Of a stretch of 64,000 nucleotides of DNA, positions 42,501 to 50,789 are shown one piece after another. Both the position numbers and the translations under genes were made by a program. The stretch is from Amycolatopsis nalaikhensis (GTDB lineage Bacteria; Actinomycetota; Actinomycetes; Mycobacteriales; Pseudonocardiaceae), in the NCBI RefSeq assembly GCF_030264295.1, contig NZ_CP127173.1, positions 6,765,501-6,829,500 of the forward strand. The letters run 5' to 3'. Every line of letters begins with the position of its first letter. Within the stretch, counting starts at the first letter, position 1. The notes below the pieces were generated by a model that saw only the letters and a list, made by a program, of their open reading frames with translations, ran no database searches and was not told the DNA's origin.

Positions 42501-42840
42501 CCTCGCAGGCCATCCCGCCCGCGCTCGTGCGGACCGTGTAGGTCATGTCGCGCGCCTGCAGGTCGGTGAACGTGCGCCCGTCGGTGACGGCGAACTGCAG
42601 CGTCTCGACGTTCGTGTTGTCGATCACCGGCGCGTAGACGTCCGACAGCACGCCACCCGCCACCGTGAACCACGCCTTGCTGGTGGTGTTCCGTGCGGTG
42701 CCGAGGCAGTCCTTGCGCGCCAGGCCGAAGTGCGAGACCGCACCCGGTCCGGGCGCGGGTGCGGCGGTGGCCGCCGGGGCGGGCAGGAGGGCCGCGGCCA
42801 GCACCGCGCCGAGCACCACGGACCACGTCGACCGAGTCAT
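39574..42840 (-). CDS. secreted glucodextranase/glucoamylase (GH15) with C-terminal beta domains
   Basis: 1088 residues. A signal peptide (about 1-26) is followed by an N-terminal glucodextranase beta-domain (HFGLARKDCLGTARN onward), the (alpha/alpha)6 GH15 barrel with FARDLYESFSGLLAAGD and WPSTNTGSGHLWPVLAGE, an Ig-like domain, and a DOMON-like glucodextranase C domain (GDFHAGAFDLQRFQV). It releases glucose from alpha-glucans outside the cell. The ATG at 42840 gives a normal signal peptide; a GTG two codons earlier is equally possible. Confidence 0.9.
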   Translation of the reverse strand: MTRSTWSVVLGAVLAAALLPAPAATAAPAPGPGAVSHFGLARKDCLGTARNTTSKAWFTVAGGVLSDVYAPVIDNTNVETLQFAVTDGRTFTDLQARDMTYTVRTSAGGMACEVTSTPRSGAYRLVTEYLADPARTGVLIRTRLEPLRGSGRDLQVYVRFDASVNGNGGGGPANGGGDTASVDAATSALVSADANTVSSAPARDYGTPLAAALRADRRFLVTSSGFAGTDGDGLAQLDRDHRLTDTTPTAVNGNVVQTARLDLEPRRPAVLALGFGADARAAVATAGASLRTPFDQSYRQYAREWRAYDDSLIPVRGKDSDAYFQSVNVLKASEDKTFPGAVVASLGSPWGQAVSAGDAPGGKPVYFGSYREIFARDLYESFSGLLAAGDRETARASVRWLFSRQQQPDGRFPRNSLLNGKKAPDSGGDQLDESAYPILMALQAGLDRDRTLYTDHIRAAADFVVAHGPAFGSERWEEQGGYSPSTIAAEIAGLVAAGVIADRNGDPARARVYRATADHFQRSVKGWTVTANGPYGGRYFLRLTKNGDPNSEWIYNLGNGSVDADQRAVVDAGFLELPRLGVLPADDPDVAASLAVVDRVIKRDTPAGPGWYRYGTSAPGSEDGYGDCYEPDPTNCGPTGAPWPSTNTGSGHLWPVLAGERGEHAVQTGDRAGAAALLRAMRAQTGGTGLIPEQIWENPALPASPYGSDPRTASIGFTPGQSVGSVAPLSWAQSQSVRLARALDDGKLPEQPADVRARYVTHAPPAALAVTLDAPASLSTATAEVTGTAPAGSRVDLAVSATDAGTTSVLSVRASADGTFRATVPTPLGANVVTAAATGAGTGYAQKTISSDFVTGTVLLDTTDPDGDDNGPGTFTYPTAGDFHAGAFDLQRFQVIDSGANLVFRAQIRGLSSTFGSPLGAQLLTIYAHDPAATATSTAATFPSRAYTIAPQDAWSRRLEVQGFADPALVDASGASLATPSVQASQATRYITVSVAKSAFGTPGPGWTFAVVLTGQDGNSPDQARPFTPTAGPYTFGLCAAGGTSPICAVDPATAPKAFDVLTPAGVDQKTELDPTRGPVAVRGVGVS

Positions 42841-42896
42841 CCGCACATCCGATCACGGCCCTCGCCCGCGCGACAGGTCCGAACGGAAGCACCGGT

Positions 42897-42922
42897 GATT
42901 GAGAAACCCGACCGGTGGGTAG
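42897..42922 (+). promoter_or_regulatory. SigB/SigF-like promoter of the RsbW-like gene
   Basis: GATT (42897-42900) and GGGTAG (42917-42922) are 16 bases apart, fitting the actinobacterial general-stress pattern GNNT-N16-GGGTA. The start codon is 30 bases downstream. Confidence 0.45.
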
Positions 42923-42951
42923 CAAACCGGCAACCCCCCGAGGAGGTGAAC

Positions 42952-43362
42952 GTGGAAGAGCACGGATCGGACGGGTGGCGCTACCGCGGCACGATATCCC
43001 CGCGGACGCTGCCCAGCCTGCGCCGTCACCTGGTGTCCTGGTTGCGTCGCCGGGCCGGCGACGAGGTCGGGCGGCAGGCCGACGACGTCGTCCTGGCCTG
43101 CTGGGAAGCCATGGCCAACGTGCTCGACCACGCCTACCGGGGCCGGCCGGGGCTGATCGACGTCCGGGCCCGCGTCGACGAGGACGTGCTGATCGTCACC
43201 GTCGCCGACCAGGGCCGCTGGGCGTCGCTGACCGAGCGGGCCGACGGCGGCCGCGGCCTGCGCCTGATCCAGGCACTGGTCGACGGGCTCGACCTCCGCT
43301 CGACCGACGACGGCACGGTCATCACGCTGACCTGGCCGTTCCCGGCGCGGCACACCGCCTGA
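42952..43362 (+). CDS. RsbW-like anti-sigma/HATPase_c protein
   Basis: 136 residues from a GTG with GAGGAGG upstream. The HATPase_c N-box is CWEAMANVLDHAYRG and the G1 box VADQGRW, with GRGLRLIQALVDGL as G2, typical of RsbW/SpoIIAB-type kinases. It should hold a sigma factor and phosphorylate a STAS antagonist. A SigB-like promoter precedes it, implying feedback by the stress sigma factor. The GAF-ANTAR gene converges three bases past its stop. Confidence 0.87.
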   Translation: MEEHGSDGWRYRGTISPRTLPSLRRHLVSWLRRRAGDEVGRQADDVVLACWEAMANVLDHAYRGRPGLIDVRARVDEDVLIVTVADQGRWASLTERADGGRGLRLIQALVDGLDLRSTDDGTVITLTWPFPARHTA

Positions 43363-43365
43363 GCC

Positions 43366-44100
43366 TCAGGCGCGGGCGTCCGTCGTCGAGAGCTCCGCGA
43401 CGAACCGCGCCGCGACGTCCCGGAGCTTGACGTTCGTGTGCTGCGACTCCGCGATCAGGCGTTTCATCGCGTCTTCGGCGGAGATCCGGTGCACGGCCAT
43501 CAGGATGCCCTTGGCCTGCTCGATCACCGCCCGCGACCGCATCGCCGTCTCGAGGTCGCCCGCCCGTTGCCGGGCCTGGTGGTAGCGGCGCGTGGTGCGC
43601 AGCCCGAACGAAACGATCGTCGTGTACAGCCGCAGCAGCCGCGAATCGGTCTCGGCGAACCCGTGGTCGCCGTAGCCGAAGAGGTTGAGCGCGCCCGCGA
43701 GCCGGTCGTCGACGCGCAGCGGCGCCGCGAGGTAGCTGCCGACGCCGAGGCGGCGCGCGTGGCCGGTGAACTCCGGCCACACCGCCCCGGCCGTGGCCAG
43801 CGGCAGCCGGACCACTTCGCCGGTCTCCGCCGCGCGCAGGCAGGGACCCTCGCCGGCCGCGTACTGGACGCGGTCGATCTCGACGGCGCGGTCGTCGGTG
43901 AAGGCCGCGGTCGTCGGCTCGCCGTCGCGGATCGCCGTGATGCTGGCCATGTCGGCACCGGGGATCACCCGGACGGCCTCGGCGCACACGGCGTCGAGGA
44001 TCTCGGCCTCGCCGGGCTCGGCGTCCAGAACGCTCGTGAGGTCCGCCATCGCGGCGGTCAGCTCGTCGAGGTGCTCGGGCGGGATCGGTTCACCGGTCAC
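43366..44100 (-). CDS. GAF-ANTAR sensor/antiterminator protein
   Basis: 244 residues. The GAF domain spans about 25-170 (PGADMASITAIRDGEPTTAAFTD, GEGPCLRAAETGE). The ANTAR domain is at 180-240 (LETAMRSRAVIEQAKGILMAVHRISAEDAMKRL). ANTAR domains bind paired hairpins in nascent RNA and prevent termination, with GAF sensing a small ligand. A GGGTAT at 44169-44174 (minus strand) is a possible general-stress -10. It lies in the partner-switching block. Confidence 0.9.
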   Translation of the reverse strand: MTGEPIPPEHLDELTAAMADLTSVLDAEPGEAEILDAVCAEAVRVIPGADMASITAIRDGEPTTAAFTDDRAVEIDRVQYAAGEGPCLRAAETGEVVRLPLATAGAVWPEFTGHARRLGVGSYLAAPLRVDDRLAGALNLFGYGDHGFAETDSRLLRLYTTIVSFGLRTTRRYHQARQRAGDLETAMRSRAVIEQAKGILMAVHRISAEDAMKRLIAESQHTNVKLRDVAARFVAELSTTDARA

Positions 44101-44350
44101 TCGGTCGTCTCCGTCCCGGATCGCTGCGGTCTGTGAACCGCTGCGGCTTCAACGGAACTCCGAGAACGATACCCGTGTGCGGGGCGACCACCGCAACACC
44201 CGGAAAGGGGGCGGTGGCTCCGGCCCGGCGCTCGCTGCTGAACGTCGTGGGTTGGCGCCGGGAACCACCTCACGACGACCGGCGGCACAACCCACCCCGC
44301 GACCGTCGCTGCGGTGCGCATACCCGGTGTGACGCGCGCCAACCGTCGGT

Positions 44351-44749
44351 TCAGGCGAGCCAGGTCATCGTGACCGTCGTGCCGTCTTCGCGGTGCACCC
44401 GCGCGCTGTGGTCGGCGAGGGTGTCGATGAGCTGGAGTCCGCGGCCGCGCAGCCCGTCCGCCGCCGCGGGCGGGCGCCAGCTGCCGTAGTCGGTGACTGT
44501 GACCGTCAGCCGCCCGTTCAGCGACTCGGCCCGGACGTCGATCGGGCCCGCTTCCCGGTCCCGGTAGGCGTGCTCGGCGGAGTTGGCCATCGCCTCGTAC
44601 CCGGCGAGGACGACGTCGTCCTGCCGCTCGGGGCTCAGGCCGAGCGCGCCCAGCCACCGCCCGAGCGCCCGGCGCAGCTCCGGCAGCCGGTCGGCCACCG
44701 CCACGGTGCGCCGGTGGAACGACGCCGGGGCCGCTTCCATCTCGGCCAT
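44351..44749 (-). CDS. RsbW-like anti-sigma/HATPase_c protein
   Basis: 132 residues. N-box GYEAMANSAEHAYRD, G1 VTDYGSW and G2 GLRGRGLQLIDTL mark the RsbW family. The opening LPELRRALGRWLGALGLSPERQDDVVLA is the usual dimerisation helix. Three nested ATG codons (44740, 44749, 44758) compete; 44749 was chosen because an AGG-CAGG lies nine bases upstream. It is divergent from a STAS gene that keeps its phospho-serine, so the two are the most likely switching partners in the window. Confidence 0.85.
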   Translation of the reverse strand: MAEMEAAPASFHRRTVAVADRLPELRRALGRWLGALGLSPERQDDVVLAGYEAMANSAEHAYRDREAGPIDVRAESLNGRLTVTVTDYGSWRPPAAADGLRGRGLQLIDTLADHSARVHREDGTTVTMTWLA

Positions 44750-44879
44750 GGCGCTCATCCTGCCTGTTCCCGGGCGACGCGCAAAACGGAACAGGGCCTG
44801 ACACGGCGGCCCGATGCCGGGGCGGGCATGATGGGTGCTGGTTGAGCAAACAGCCTTCGTGACCGTGCGCGCCCGGGAA

Positions 44880-44909
44880 CTCCCCGCCGGTGCCCTCGAA
44901 GGCGGGGAG
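44880..44909 (+). promoter_or_regulatory. leader hairpin overlapping the STAS ribosome binding site
   Basis: CTCCCCGCC (44880-44888) pairs exactly with GGCGGGGAG (44901-44909) around a 12-base loop. The right arm contains the GGGGAG ribosome binding site of the STAS gene, so folding would block translation. Confidence 0.5.
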
Positions 44910-44917
44910 AAATCGCC

Positions 44918-45301
44918 ATGACCGAACCAGCCCACTCCGAAGTCTCGACCACCGCTGTGCCGTTCGCCGAATTCCGGATCGCCCGTTCGCAGCAGGACGG
45001 CGCCGTCGTCGTGGAGGTCGCCGGCGACGTGGACACCACCACCGCCCCGGCCGTGGTCCAGGCCGCGGACGACGCGCTCGCGGCCGGGCCGCCGGTGCTC
45101 GTGGTCGACCTGACGCGCGTCGAGTTCCTCGCCTCGCCCGGGCTGACCGCGCTGCTCACCATCCACCGCAACGCCGGCACCGGCACCGCGGTGCGGATCG
45201 TCGCGTCCGGCCGGGCGACCCTGCGCCCGATCCAGCTGACCGGGCTCGAAGAGAGCCTGTCGCTGTTCCCGACCCGAGAAGCGGCGCTCGCCGCGTCGTG
45301 A
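44918..45301 (+). CDS. STAS-domain anti-sigma factor antagonist (RsbV-like)
   Basis: 127 residues. VVVEVAGDVDTTTAP and VLVVDLTRVEFLASPGLTALL define the domain; the site aligned with D-S-S-G reads A-S-P-G, so the phosphorylatable serine is kept, unlike the STAS proteins at 6.9 and 18.8 kb. It can be switched off by an RsbW-like kinase and reactivated by a SpoIIE phosphatase; both are encoded on either side. Confidence 0.88.
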   Translation: MTEPAHSEVSTTAVPFAEFRIARSQQDGAVVVEVAGDVDTTTAPAVVQAADDALAAGPPVLVVDLTRVEFLASPGLTALLTIHRNAGTGTAVRIVASGRATLRPIQLTGLEESLSLFPTREAALAAS

Positions 45302-45317
45302 CCCACGTCCCGGCCGG

Positions 45318-46541
45318 TCAGCCGCCGGCCGGGACCGGCTCGCGCCGGATGGCGAGCAGGGCGACGTCGTCCTGGGCCGGCCGGTTGCCGATCATCGTGG
45401 CCATCAGGCGCGCGCAGAGCCGTTCCGGGTCCTCGGCCCGCACGGCTTCCGTCAGCAGGGTCATCCCGGCGTCCACCGGCCGGTCCCGCCGCTCGACGAG
45501 CCCGTCCGTGTAGAGCGCCAGCACCGTGCCCGGCGACAGGTCGACCGTGGTGGTGCGCCGCTCGGGCGCCCCGATCGTGAGCCCGATCGGCGGATCCGGC
45601 TGTGCTTCCACCAGCCGGGAGGGTTCGCCCGGCCGGGCCAGCACCGGGGGCAGGTGCCCGGCGAGGGAGAGCGTCATCGAGTCGCGGTCCGGGCCGATCA
45701 CGCCGTAGGCGACCGTGGCCATCGCGCCGTGCTCGAAGTGGTTGGCCTTGCGGTCGAGCTTGCCGAGCACCTCGGCGGGGCTTTCGCAGTCGAGCGCGTA
45801 GGCGCGCAGGGCGCTGCGCAGCCGTCCCATGATCACCGCCGCGTCGAGGCCGTGGCCGGAGACGTCGCCCATCACCACGCCCAGCCGGTCGCCCGGCAGC
45901 ACGAACAGGTCGTACCAGTCGCCGCCGAGGCCGGTTTCGGCGCCGGGCACGTACCGGGCGGCGAGGCCGAGTCCGCTGACCTCCGGCAAGCGGCCCGGCA
46001 GCAGGCTGCGCTGCAGCGCCATGGTGGCCGTGCGGTTCTCCTCCAGCGCCTCCACCTGGATCGCCATGGCGAGGCGGTCGGCGAGCAGCTGGAGCGTGCG
46101 GACCTCGTCGTCGGAGAACTGGCGCGGGGCGACCGAGCCGACGTGCAGCACGCCGACCAGGTCCTGGCCGGCGACCATGGGCACGCCGAGCAGGGCGTGC
46201 AGGCCCCGCTCCCAGAGCAGCGCGTTCACGACGGTGCTCTCGTCCACGTGGTCGAGGAAGACCGGCTGCCGTTCGTTGGCCACGCGGCCGGCGAACCCCC
46301 GGCCGACCGGGACGCGGACGCCCTGGTGCACCTCTTCCTCGATGCCGGCCGCCGCGGCGGCCACGAGCTGGTGCGCGCCCGGCTGGTACCGCAGCACGGT
46401 CGCCGTGTCGACCTTCAACACCTCGCGCAGCCGGTGCAGGACCTCCTTGAGCACGTCGGTGAGGGCGAGGTGGCCCGCCGGGGCACCGATGATCGTTTCC
46501 AGCAGCTGCAGCCGCTCCTGGGCGTCGAGACTCCGCGACAT
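45318..46541 (-). CDS. GAF-SpoIIE PP2C phosphatase (RsbU-like)
   Basis: 407 residues. A GAF domain covers about 20-165 (GVRVPVGRGFAGRVANERQPVF). The SpoIIE domain covers about 195-400, with metal-binding Asp residues in GGDWYDLF, VMGDVSGHGLDAA and the terminal AQDDVALLAI. It removes phosphate from STAS antagonists in response to a ligand bound by GAF. It converges on the STAS gene after 16 bases. Confidence 0.9.
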   Translation of the reverse strand: MSRSLDAQERLQLLETIIGAPAGHLALTDVLKEVLHRLREVLKVDTATVLRYQPGAHQLVAAAAAGIEEEVHQGVRVPVGRGFAGRVANERQPVFLDHVDESTVVNALLWERGLHALLGVPMVAGQDLVGVLHVGSVAPRQFSDDEVRTLQLLADRLAMAIQVEALEENRTATMALQRSLLPGRLPEVSGLGLAARYVPGAETGLGGDWYDLFVLPGDRLGVVMGDVSGHGLDAAVIMGRLRSALRAYALDCESPAEVLGKLDRKANHFEHGAMATVAYGVIGPDRDSMTLSLAGHLPPVLARPGEPSRLVEAQPDPPIGLTIGAPERRTTTVDLSPGTVLALYTDGLVERRDRPVDAGMTLLTEAVRAEDPERLCARLMATMIGNRPAQDDVALLAIRREPVPAGG

Positions 46542-46622
46542 AGACAGAATCTAGCCGTAGCCCTTCCGCGCGGCCGACCATCCCGGGTTTCGCGGGCGGG
46601 TCCGCGCGGGTACCAGGCGGGC

Positions 46623-47342
46623 GTGAGCGTCGACTTGGAGTGGGTGGCCGTCCTGCGGCACGGCCAGAGCACCGGAAACGTGGCGCGGGAGGAAGCGGAG
46701 TCGGCGGGGGCGGATGTGATCGACATCGCCGAACGCGACGCCGACGTGCCGCTCACCGAACTGGGGGAGGAGCAGGCGAAGGCCGCGGGGGAGCTCTTCG
46801 CCGACCGGCCACCGGACGTCGTGGTCACCTCGACCTACCGCCGGGCGTGGGACACCGCCCGGCTGGCGGCGCCGGACGGCGTCGCGATCGTGGCCGACGA
46901 ACGGCTGCGCGACCGCGAGCTCGGCGTGCTCGACCTGCTCACCTCGCACGGCGTCCGCGAGCGGTGGCCCGACGAGCTGCGGCGCAAGCGGCGGCTGGGA
47001 AAGTTCTACTACCGGCCGCCGGGCGGCGAGTCCTGGGCCGACGTCGTGCTGCGGCTGCGCTCGCTGCTGGCCGAGCTGAGCGCGCAGCGGCCCGGGGCAC
47101 GCGTGCTGCTGTCCGCCCACGAGATGACTGTTTTCGCCTTGCGCTATCTCCTCGAAGGACTTCCCGAACCCGATCTGCTGCGCGCGGCCGGCGCCACGGA
47201 GGTCCCGAACGGCTCGGTGACGGCGTGGGAACGCGACCACGACGGCGGGTTCACCATGGTGCTGGCCCAGGAGGTCGGGCACCTGCACGCCACCGCGACC
47301 CCGCCGACGGCGGACGACGATGCCGCGGAACAGCTCTCCTGA
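46623..47342 (+). CDS. histidine phosphatase (phosphoglycerate-mutase-like)
   Basis: 239 residues from a GTG. The catalytic RHG is at 12-14 (VLRHGQSTGN), and the second His is in SAHEMTVFALRY. The ERDADVPLTELGEEQAKAAG segment is the standard core. The family removes phosphate from sugars, nucleotides or proteins; the substrate is not evident. Its 3' end overlaps the next gene by 23 bases. Confidence 0.88.
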   Translation: MSVDLEWVAVLRHGQSTGNVAREEAESAGADVIDIAERDADVPLTELGEEQAKAAGELFADRPPDVVVTSTYRRAWDTARLAAPDGVAIVADERLRDRELGVLDLLTSHGVRERWPDELRRKRRLGKFYYRPPGGESWADVVLRLRSLLAELSAQRPGARVLLSAHEMTVFALRYLLEGLPEPDLLRAAGATEVPNGSVTAWERDHDGGFTMVLAQEVGHLHATATPPTADDDAAEQLS

Positions 47343-48189
47343 CCCGGTGCCGATCAGCCCGGCCCTGCTGCGGGCCGGGCTGATCGGCACCGAGGACCGC
47401 GGCACCGTGCTCGTCGTCGGCGGCGCCCGGACCGTGCCGGGGGCGCCGGCCCTGTCCGGGACCGCCGCCTTGCGCGCCGGGGCGGGCACGCTGCAGCTGG
47501 CGGTCGCCGAGCGGCACGCGTCCGCGCTCGGGGTGTCGGTGCCGGAGTCGTCGGTGTTCGGGCTGCCGGAGACGGCGTCCGGCGCGATCGCCGCCGAGGC
47601 CGTCGACCGGCTGGCCGACGTGCTGCCCGGGGCGGGCACCGTCGTCGTCGGCCCCGGCCTCACCGGCGCCGAAGAGACCGAAGCCCTGCTGCGGCGCCTG
47701 ATCCCCGCCATCGCGGAGGACGCGCGGGTGGTGCTCGACGCGTTCGCGCTCGGCGCGCTGAGCCGGGACCCGGAACTGGCCGAACCGCTGGCCGGACGGC
47801 TGCTGCTCACGCCGAACCGCACCGAAGCCGCTTTCCTCGACGGCTGCGAAGAAAAGGACGTCGACGACCTCGAGACGGCGGTCCGGATCGCCGCCCGCTA
47901 CCGGGGTGTGGTGCTGCTCATGGGCGTGGTCGCCGAGCCGGGCGGCCGCACCTGGCGCGACGGCAGCGGCCACGTCGGCCTGGCGACGTCCGGCAGCGGC
48001 GACGTCCTGGCCGGGCTGACCGGCGGCTTCCTCGCCCGCGGCGCCGACAACGACCAGGCCGCCCGCTGGGCGACGCACGTCCACGCCGTGGCCGGCCAGC
48101 GGCTGATCCCCGACACCGGCCGCACCGGCCTGCTGGCCCGCGAGCTGGTGGCGGAGATCCCGCGCGTCATCGCCGAACTGGAGCGCTGA
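47320..48189 (+). CDS. nnrD: ADP/ATP-dependent NAD(P)H-hydrate dehydratase
   Basis: 289 residues of the ribokinase-like NnrD/YjeF-C fold. Signatures are GTVLVVGGARTVPGAPALSGTAALRAGAG, LLTPNRTEAAFL and GSGDVLAGLTGG with the catalytic Asp. It repairs hydrated NAD(P)H. The usual fused or adjacent epimerase (NnrE) half is absent, so it is a standalone dehydratase. The gene overlaps the phosphatase gene by 23 bases. Confidence 0.87.
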   Translation: MPRNSSPDPVPISPALLRAGLIGTEDRGTVLVVGGARTVPGAPALSGTAALRAGAGTLQLAVAERHASALGVSVPESSVFGLPETASGAIAAEAVDRLADVLPGAGTVVVGPGLTGAEETEALLRRLIPAIAEDARVVLDAFALGALSRDPELAEPLAGRLLLTPNRTEAAFLDGCEEKDVDDLETAVRIAARYRGVVLLMGVVAEPGGRTWRDGSGHVGLATSGSGDVLAGLTGGFLARGADNDQAARWATHVHAVAGQRLIPDTGRTGLLARELVAEIPRVIAELER

Positions 48190-48193
48190 GCCG

Positions 48194-48913
48194 TCAGCGC
48201 TGCGCGGTCGGCCGCACGACGATCTCGTTGACGTCGACGTCTTCCGGCTGCCCGATCGCGTAGGAGACCGCCCCGGCGATGGTGTCCGCCGGCATCGTCA
48301 CCGCGCGGTAGGTGCGCATCGCCTCCTTCGCGCCCGCTTCCGTGATGCTGTCGGCCAGTTCGGATTCGACGACCCCGGGCGAGACGGTCGTGACGCGGAT
48401 GCCGGGCTCGGCTTCGAGCCGCAGGCCTTCGGTGATGGCGCGCGCCGCGTACTTCGTTCCACAGTAGACAGCCGCGGTGGGGACCACCTCGTGCGCGCCG
48501 GTGGAGGCGATCGTCACGAAGTGCCCGCCGCCCTGCCGCCGGAAGTGCGGCAGGACCGCCGCGATCCCGTGCAGCAGGCCGCGGACGTTCACGTCGATCA
48601 TCCGGTCCCACTCCTCGACGTGCAGGGAGTCCAGTCGGGACAACGGCATCACGCCCGCGTTGGCGACGAACACGTCGACCCTGCCGTGCGCGGCCACGGC
48701 GGCGTCGGCGAACGCGGCGACGTCCGCGCGGTCGGTGACGTCGAGGCGGTGCACGTCGGCGGTGCCACCGGCGTCGTGGATCTGCTTGGCCAGCGCGGTC
48801 AGCCGGTCTTCGCGGCGGGCGCCGAGCACGACGTGGTGGCCTTCGCGGGCCAGCCGCAGGGCGGTGGCGTGTCCGATGCCGCTGCTGGCACCGGTGATGA
48901 GGACGGTCTTCAC
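48194..48913 (-). CDS. SDR family oxidoreductase
   Basis: 239 residues. VLITGASSGIGHATA is the cofactor motif, VANAGVMPLS the NAG region, and the catalytic triad is Ser in TIASTGAH and YCGTKYA (YxxxK). Classical SDR of the YdfG/serine-dehydrogenase-like type. The GTG start overlaps the upstream SDR stop by four bases, so the pair is co-translated. Confidence 0.88.
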   Translation of the reverse strand: MKTVLITGASSGIGHATALRLAREGHHVVLGARREDRLTALAKQIHDAGGTADVHRLDVTDRADVAAFADAAVAAHGRVDVFVANAGVMPLSRLDSLHVEEWDRMIDVNVRGLLHGIAAVLPHFRRQGGGHFVTIASTGAHEVVPTAAVYCGTKYAARAITEGLRLEAEPGIRVTTVSPGVVESELADSITEAGAKEAMRTYRAVTMPADTIAGAVSYAIGQPEDVDVNEIVVRPTAQR

Positions 48914-49761
48914 GGGGTTTCCTTCCCGGGGAAGTCGGCGCCGAGAGTGATCTCGCGCCAAGTGTCGAATGTGGACTTGAGGGAATCGAGGCGGGCGGAG
49001 GCGATGTCGTAGGCGGCTTTGCCGAGCAGCAGCCGCAAGGGTGGCTCGTCGGCGGCCACCGCGGCGAGGATCGCCTCGGCCGCGCGCACCGGGTCGCCCG
49101 GCTGGTGGCCGTAGGTGGCCGTGGTCGCCGCGCGGCGGGCGCCCGCGGTCTCGGCGTAGTCGTCGATGCGGATCGCCGACTGGCGCATCGACGGGCCGGA
49201 CCACTCGGTGCGGAAGGCGGCGGGCTCCACGATCGTCACCTTGATGCCGAGCGGGGCCACTTCCGCGGCCAGCGACTCGGACAGGCCTTCCACGGCGAAC
49301 TTCGTCGCGTGGTAGTAGCCGGTGGCCCCGAACGCGGCGAGCCCGCCGAGCGACGAGACGTTCACGACGTGCCCGGCGTGCCGGGCCCGCATGCCCGGCA
49401 GAACCGCCCGCGTGACGTCGGCGAGGCCGAACACGTTGGTGTTGAACAGCTTCCGGACCGCGTCGTCCTCGCCTTCTTCGACCGCGGCGAGGTAGCCGTA
49501 ACCGGCGTTGTTGACCAGGACGTCGATCCGGCCGAACGCGGCTTCGGCCCGCTTCACGGCGTCGGCGACCTGCGCGTGGTCGGTGACGTCGAGCGGCAGG
49601 GCCAGCGCGCGGTCGCCGTGGTCCGCGACGAGGTCGGCGACCCGCTCCGGATCGCGGGCCGTGACGACCGCGCGGTGCCCGCGGCCGAGCACGGTCTCGG
49701 CCAGTGCGCGGCCGAGGCCGGAGGAACAGCCGGTGATGAACCAGACAGCGTTTTCGGGCAT
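48910..49761 (-). CDS. SDR family oxidoreductase
   Basis: 283 residues. WFITGCSSGLGRALAE, VNNAGYGYLAAVEEGEDD, NVSSLGG and YYHATKFAVEGLSESL (YxxxK) are all present. The long C-terminus is typical of the atypical-substrate SDRs beside XRE or AraC regulators. It starts 39 bases after the regulator stop on the same strand; the regulator likely controls both SDR genes. Confidence 0.88.
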   Translation of the reverse strand: MPENAVWFITGCSSGLGRALAETVLGRGHRAVVTARDPERVADLVADHGDRALALPLDVTDHAQVADAVKRAEAAFGRIDVLVNNAGYGYLAAVEEGEDDAVRKLFNTNVFGLADVTRAVLPGMRARHAGHVVNVSSLGGLAAFGATGYYHATKFAVEGLSESLAAEVAPLGIKVTIVEPAAFRTEWSGPSMRQSAIRIDDYAETAGARRAATTATYGHQPGDPVRAAEAILAAVAADEPPLRLLLGKAAYDIASARLDSLKSTFDTWREITLGADFPGKETP

Positions 49762-49800
49762 GACGAAGTAGTCCCTCCAAGGGAAACGGTGGAACGGGTT

Positions 49801-50625
49801 TCAGCTGGCGGCGATGCTGCCCAGCAGGGCCAGCGCGGCTTCGGACGGACTGCCGGGCTCGGCCTGGTAGACGACCAGCTGCTGGCCGGGCGCGCTGTTC
49901 ACGGTCAGCGCCTCGTAGGTCAGCGTCAGCTCGCCGACCTGCGGGTGGCGGAACCGCTTGGTCTCGTGCGTCTTCTGCCGGATGTCGTGGCGGGCCCACA
50001 ACCGGCGGAAGTCCGCGCTCTTGACCGACAGCTCACCGACCGTCTCGACCAGCTGGGGGTCGTCCGGGTCGAGGCCCGCGGCCGCGCGCAGCCCGCCGAC
50101 GGTGTTCACCGCGACGCGCTCCCAGTCCGGGTAGAACTCGCGCGCGTCCGGGTCGAGGAACACCAGCCGGACGAGGTCGCCGCTGTGGGTGTGCCCGCCG
50201 AACAGTGCCTCGCCCAGCGCGTTGTGCGCGAGGACGTCGAGGCAGCGGCCGAGCACGAGCGCCGGCGTGTCCGGCCAGCCGTCCATCAGCCGCAGGAGGT
50301 TCGGGCTGACCCGCTCCCGCCGCCGCGGGCGACGCCGGCGTTTCGGCGCCGGCCTGGCCAGCCGGTGCAGGTGGGCGGTGGCGTCCTCGTCGAGGGCCAG
50401 CCCGTGCGCGAGCGCGTCGAGGACCTGCTCGGACGGGTTGCGCTCCCGGCCCTGCTCGAGCCGGATGTAGTAGTCGGTGCTGACCCCGGCCAGCAGCGCG
50501 ACCTCTTCGCGGCGCAGGCCCGCGACCCGGCGTGGACCGCCCGCGGGCAGGCCGAGTTCCTCCGGGCCCACCTGTTCGCGGCGGGCCCGGAGGAACTCCC
50601 CGAGCGGCTTGTTCTCGCTGACCAT
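49801..50625 (-). CDS. XRE family regulator with MmyB-like ligand domain
   Basis: 274 residues. The HTH (about 5-80) includes RRVAGLRREEVALLAGVSTDYYIRLEQGRERNPSEQVLDAL. The C-terminal MmyB-like domain has NLLRLMDGWPDTPALVLGRCLDVLAHNALG and WARHDIRQKTHETKRFRHPQVG. This group regulates adjacent oxidoreductases and may bind fatty-acid-like ligands. It heads the operon of two SDRs. Confidence 0.9.
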   Translation of the reverse strand: MVSENKPLGEFLRARREQVGPEELGLPAGGPRRVAGLRREEVALLAGVSTDYYIRLEQGRERNPSEQVLDALAHGLALDEDATAHLHRLARPAPKRRRRPRRRERVSPNLLRLMDGWPDTPALVLGRCLDVLAHNALGEALFGGHTHSGDLVRLVFLDPDAREFYPDWERVAVNTVGGLRAAAGLDPDDPQLVETVGELSVKSADFRRLWARHDIRQKTHETKRFRHPQVGELTLTYEALTVNSAPGQQLVVYQAEPGSPSEAALALLGSIAAS

Positions 50626-50789
50626 GATCCGAGGCTAACCCGGATCCGGCGGCCGAGGGTGGCCGCGCCGCACCCACCTTCGGCGGGAGCCGGGCGGCGG
50701 CGAAACATTCCGATAATCGTTGACCGGCTCCGGGTGGCGAACGAACGATCGTCGCAGCTGCGCCCCGTCCCCGGAAAGGATCTCCTCGA

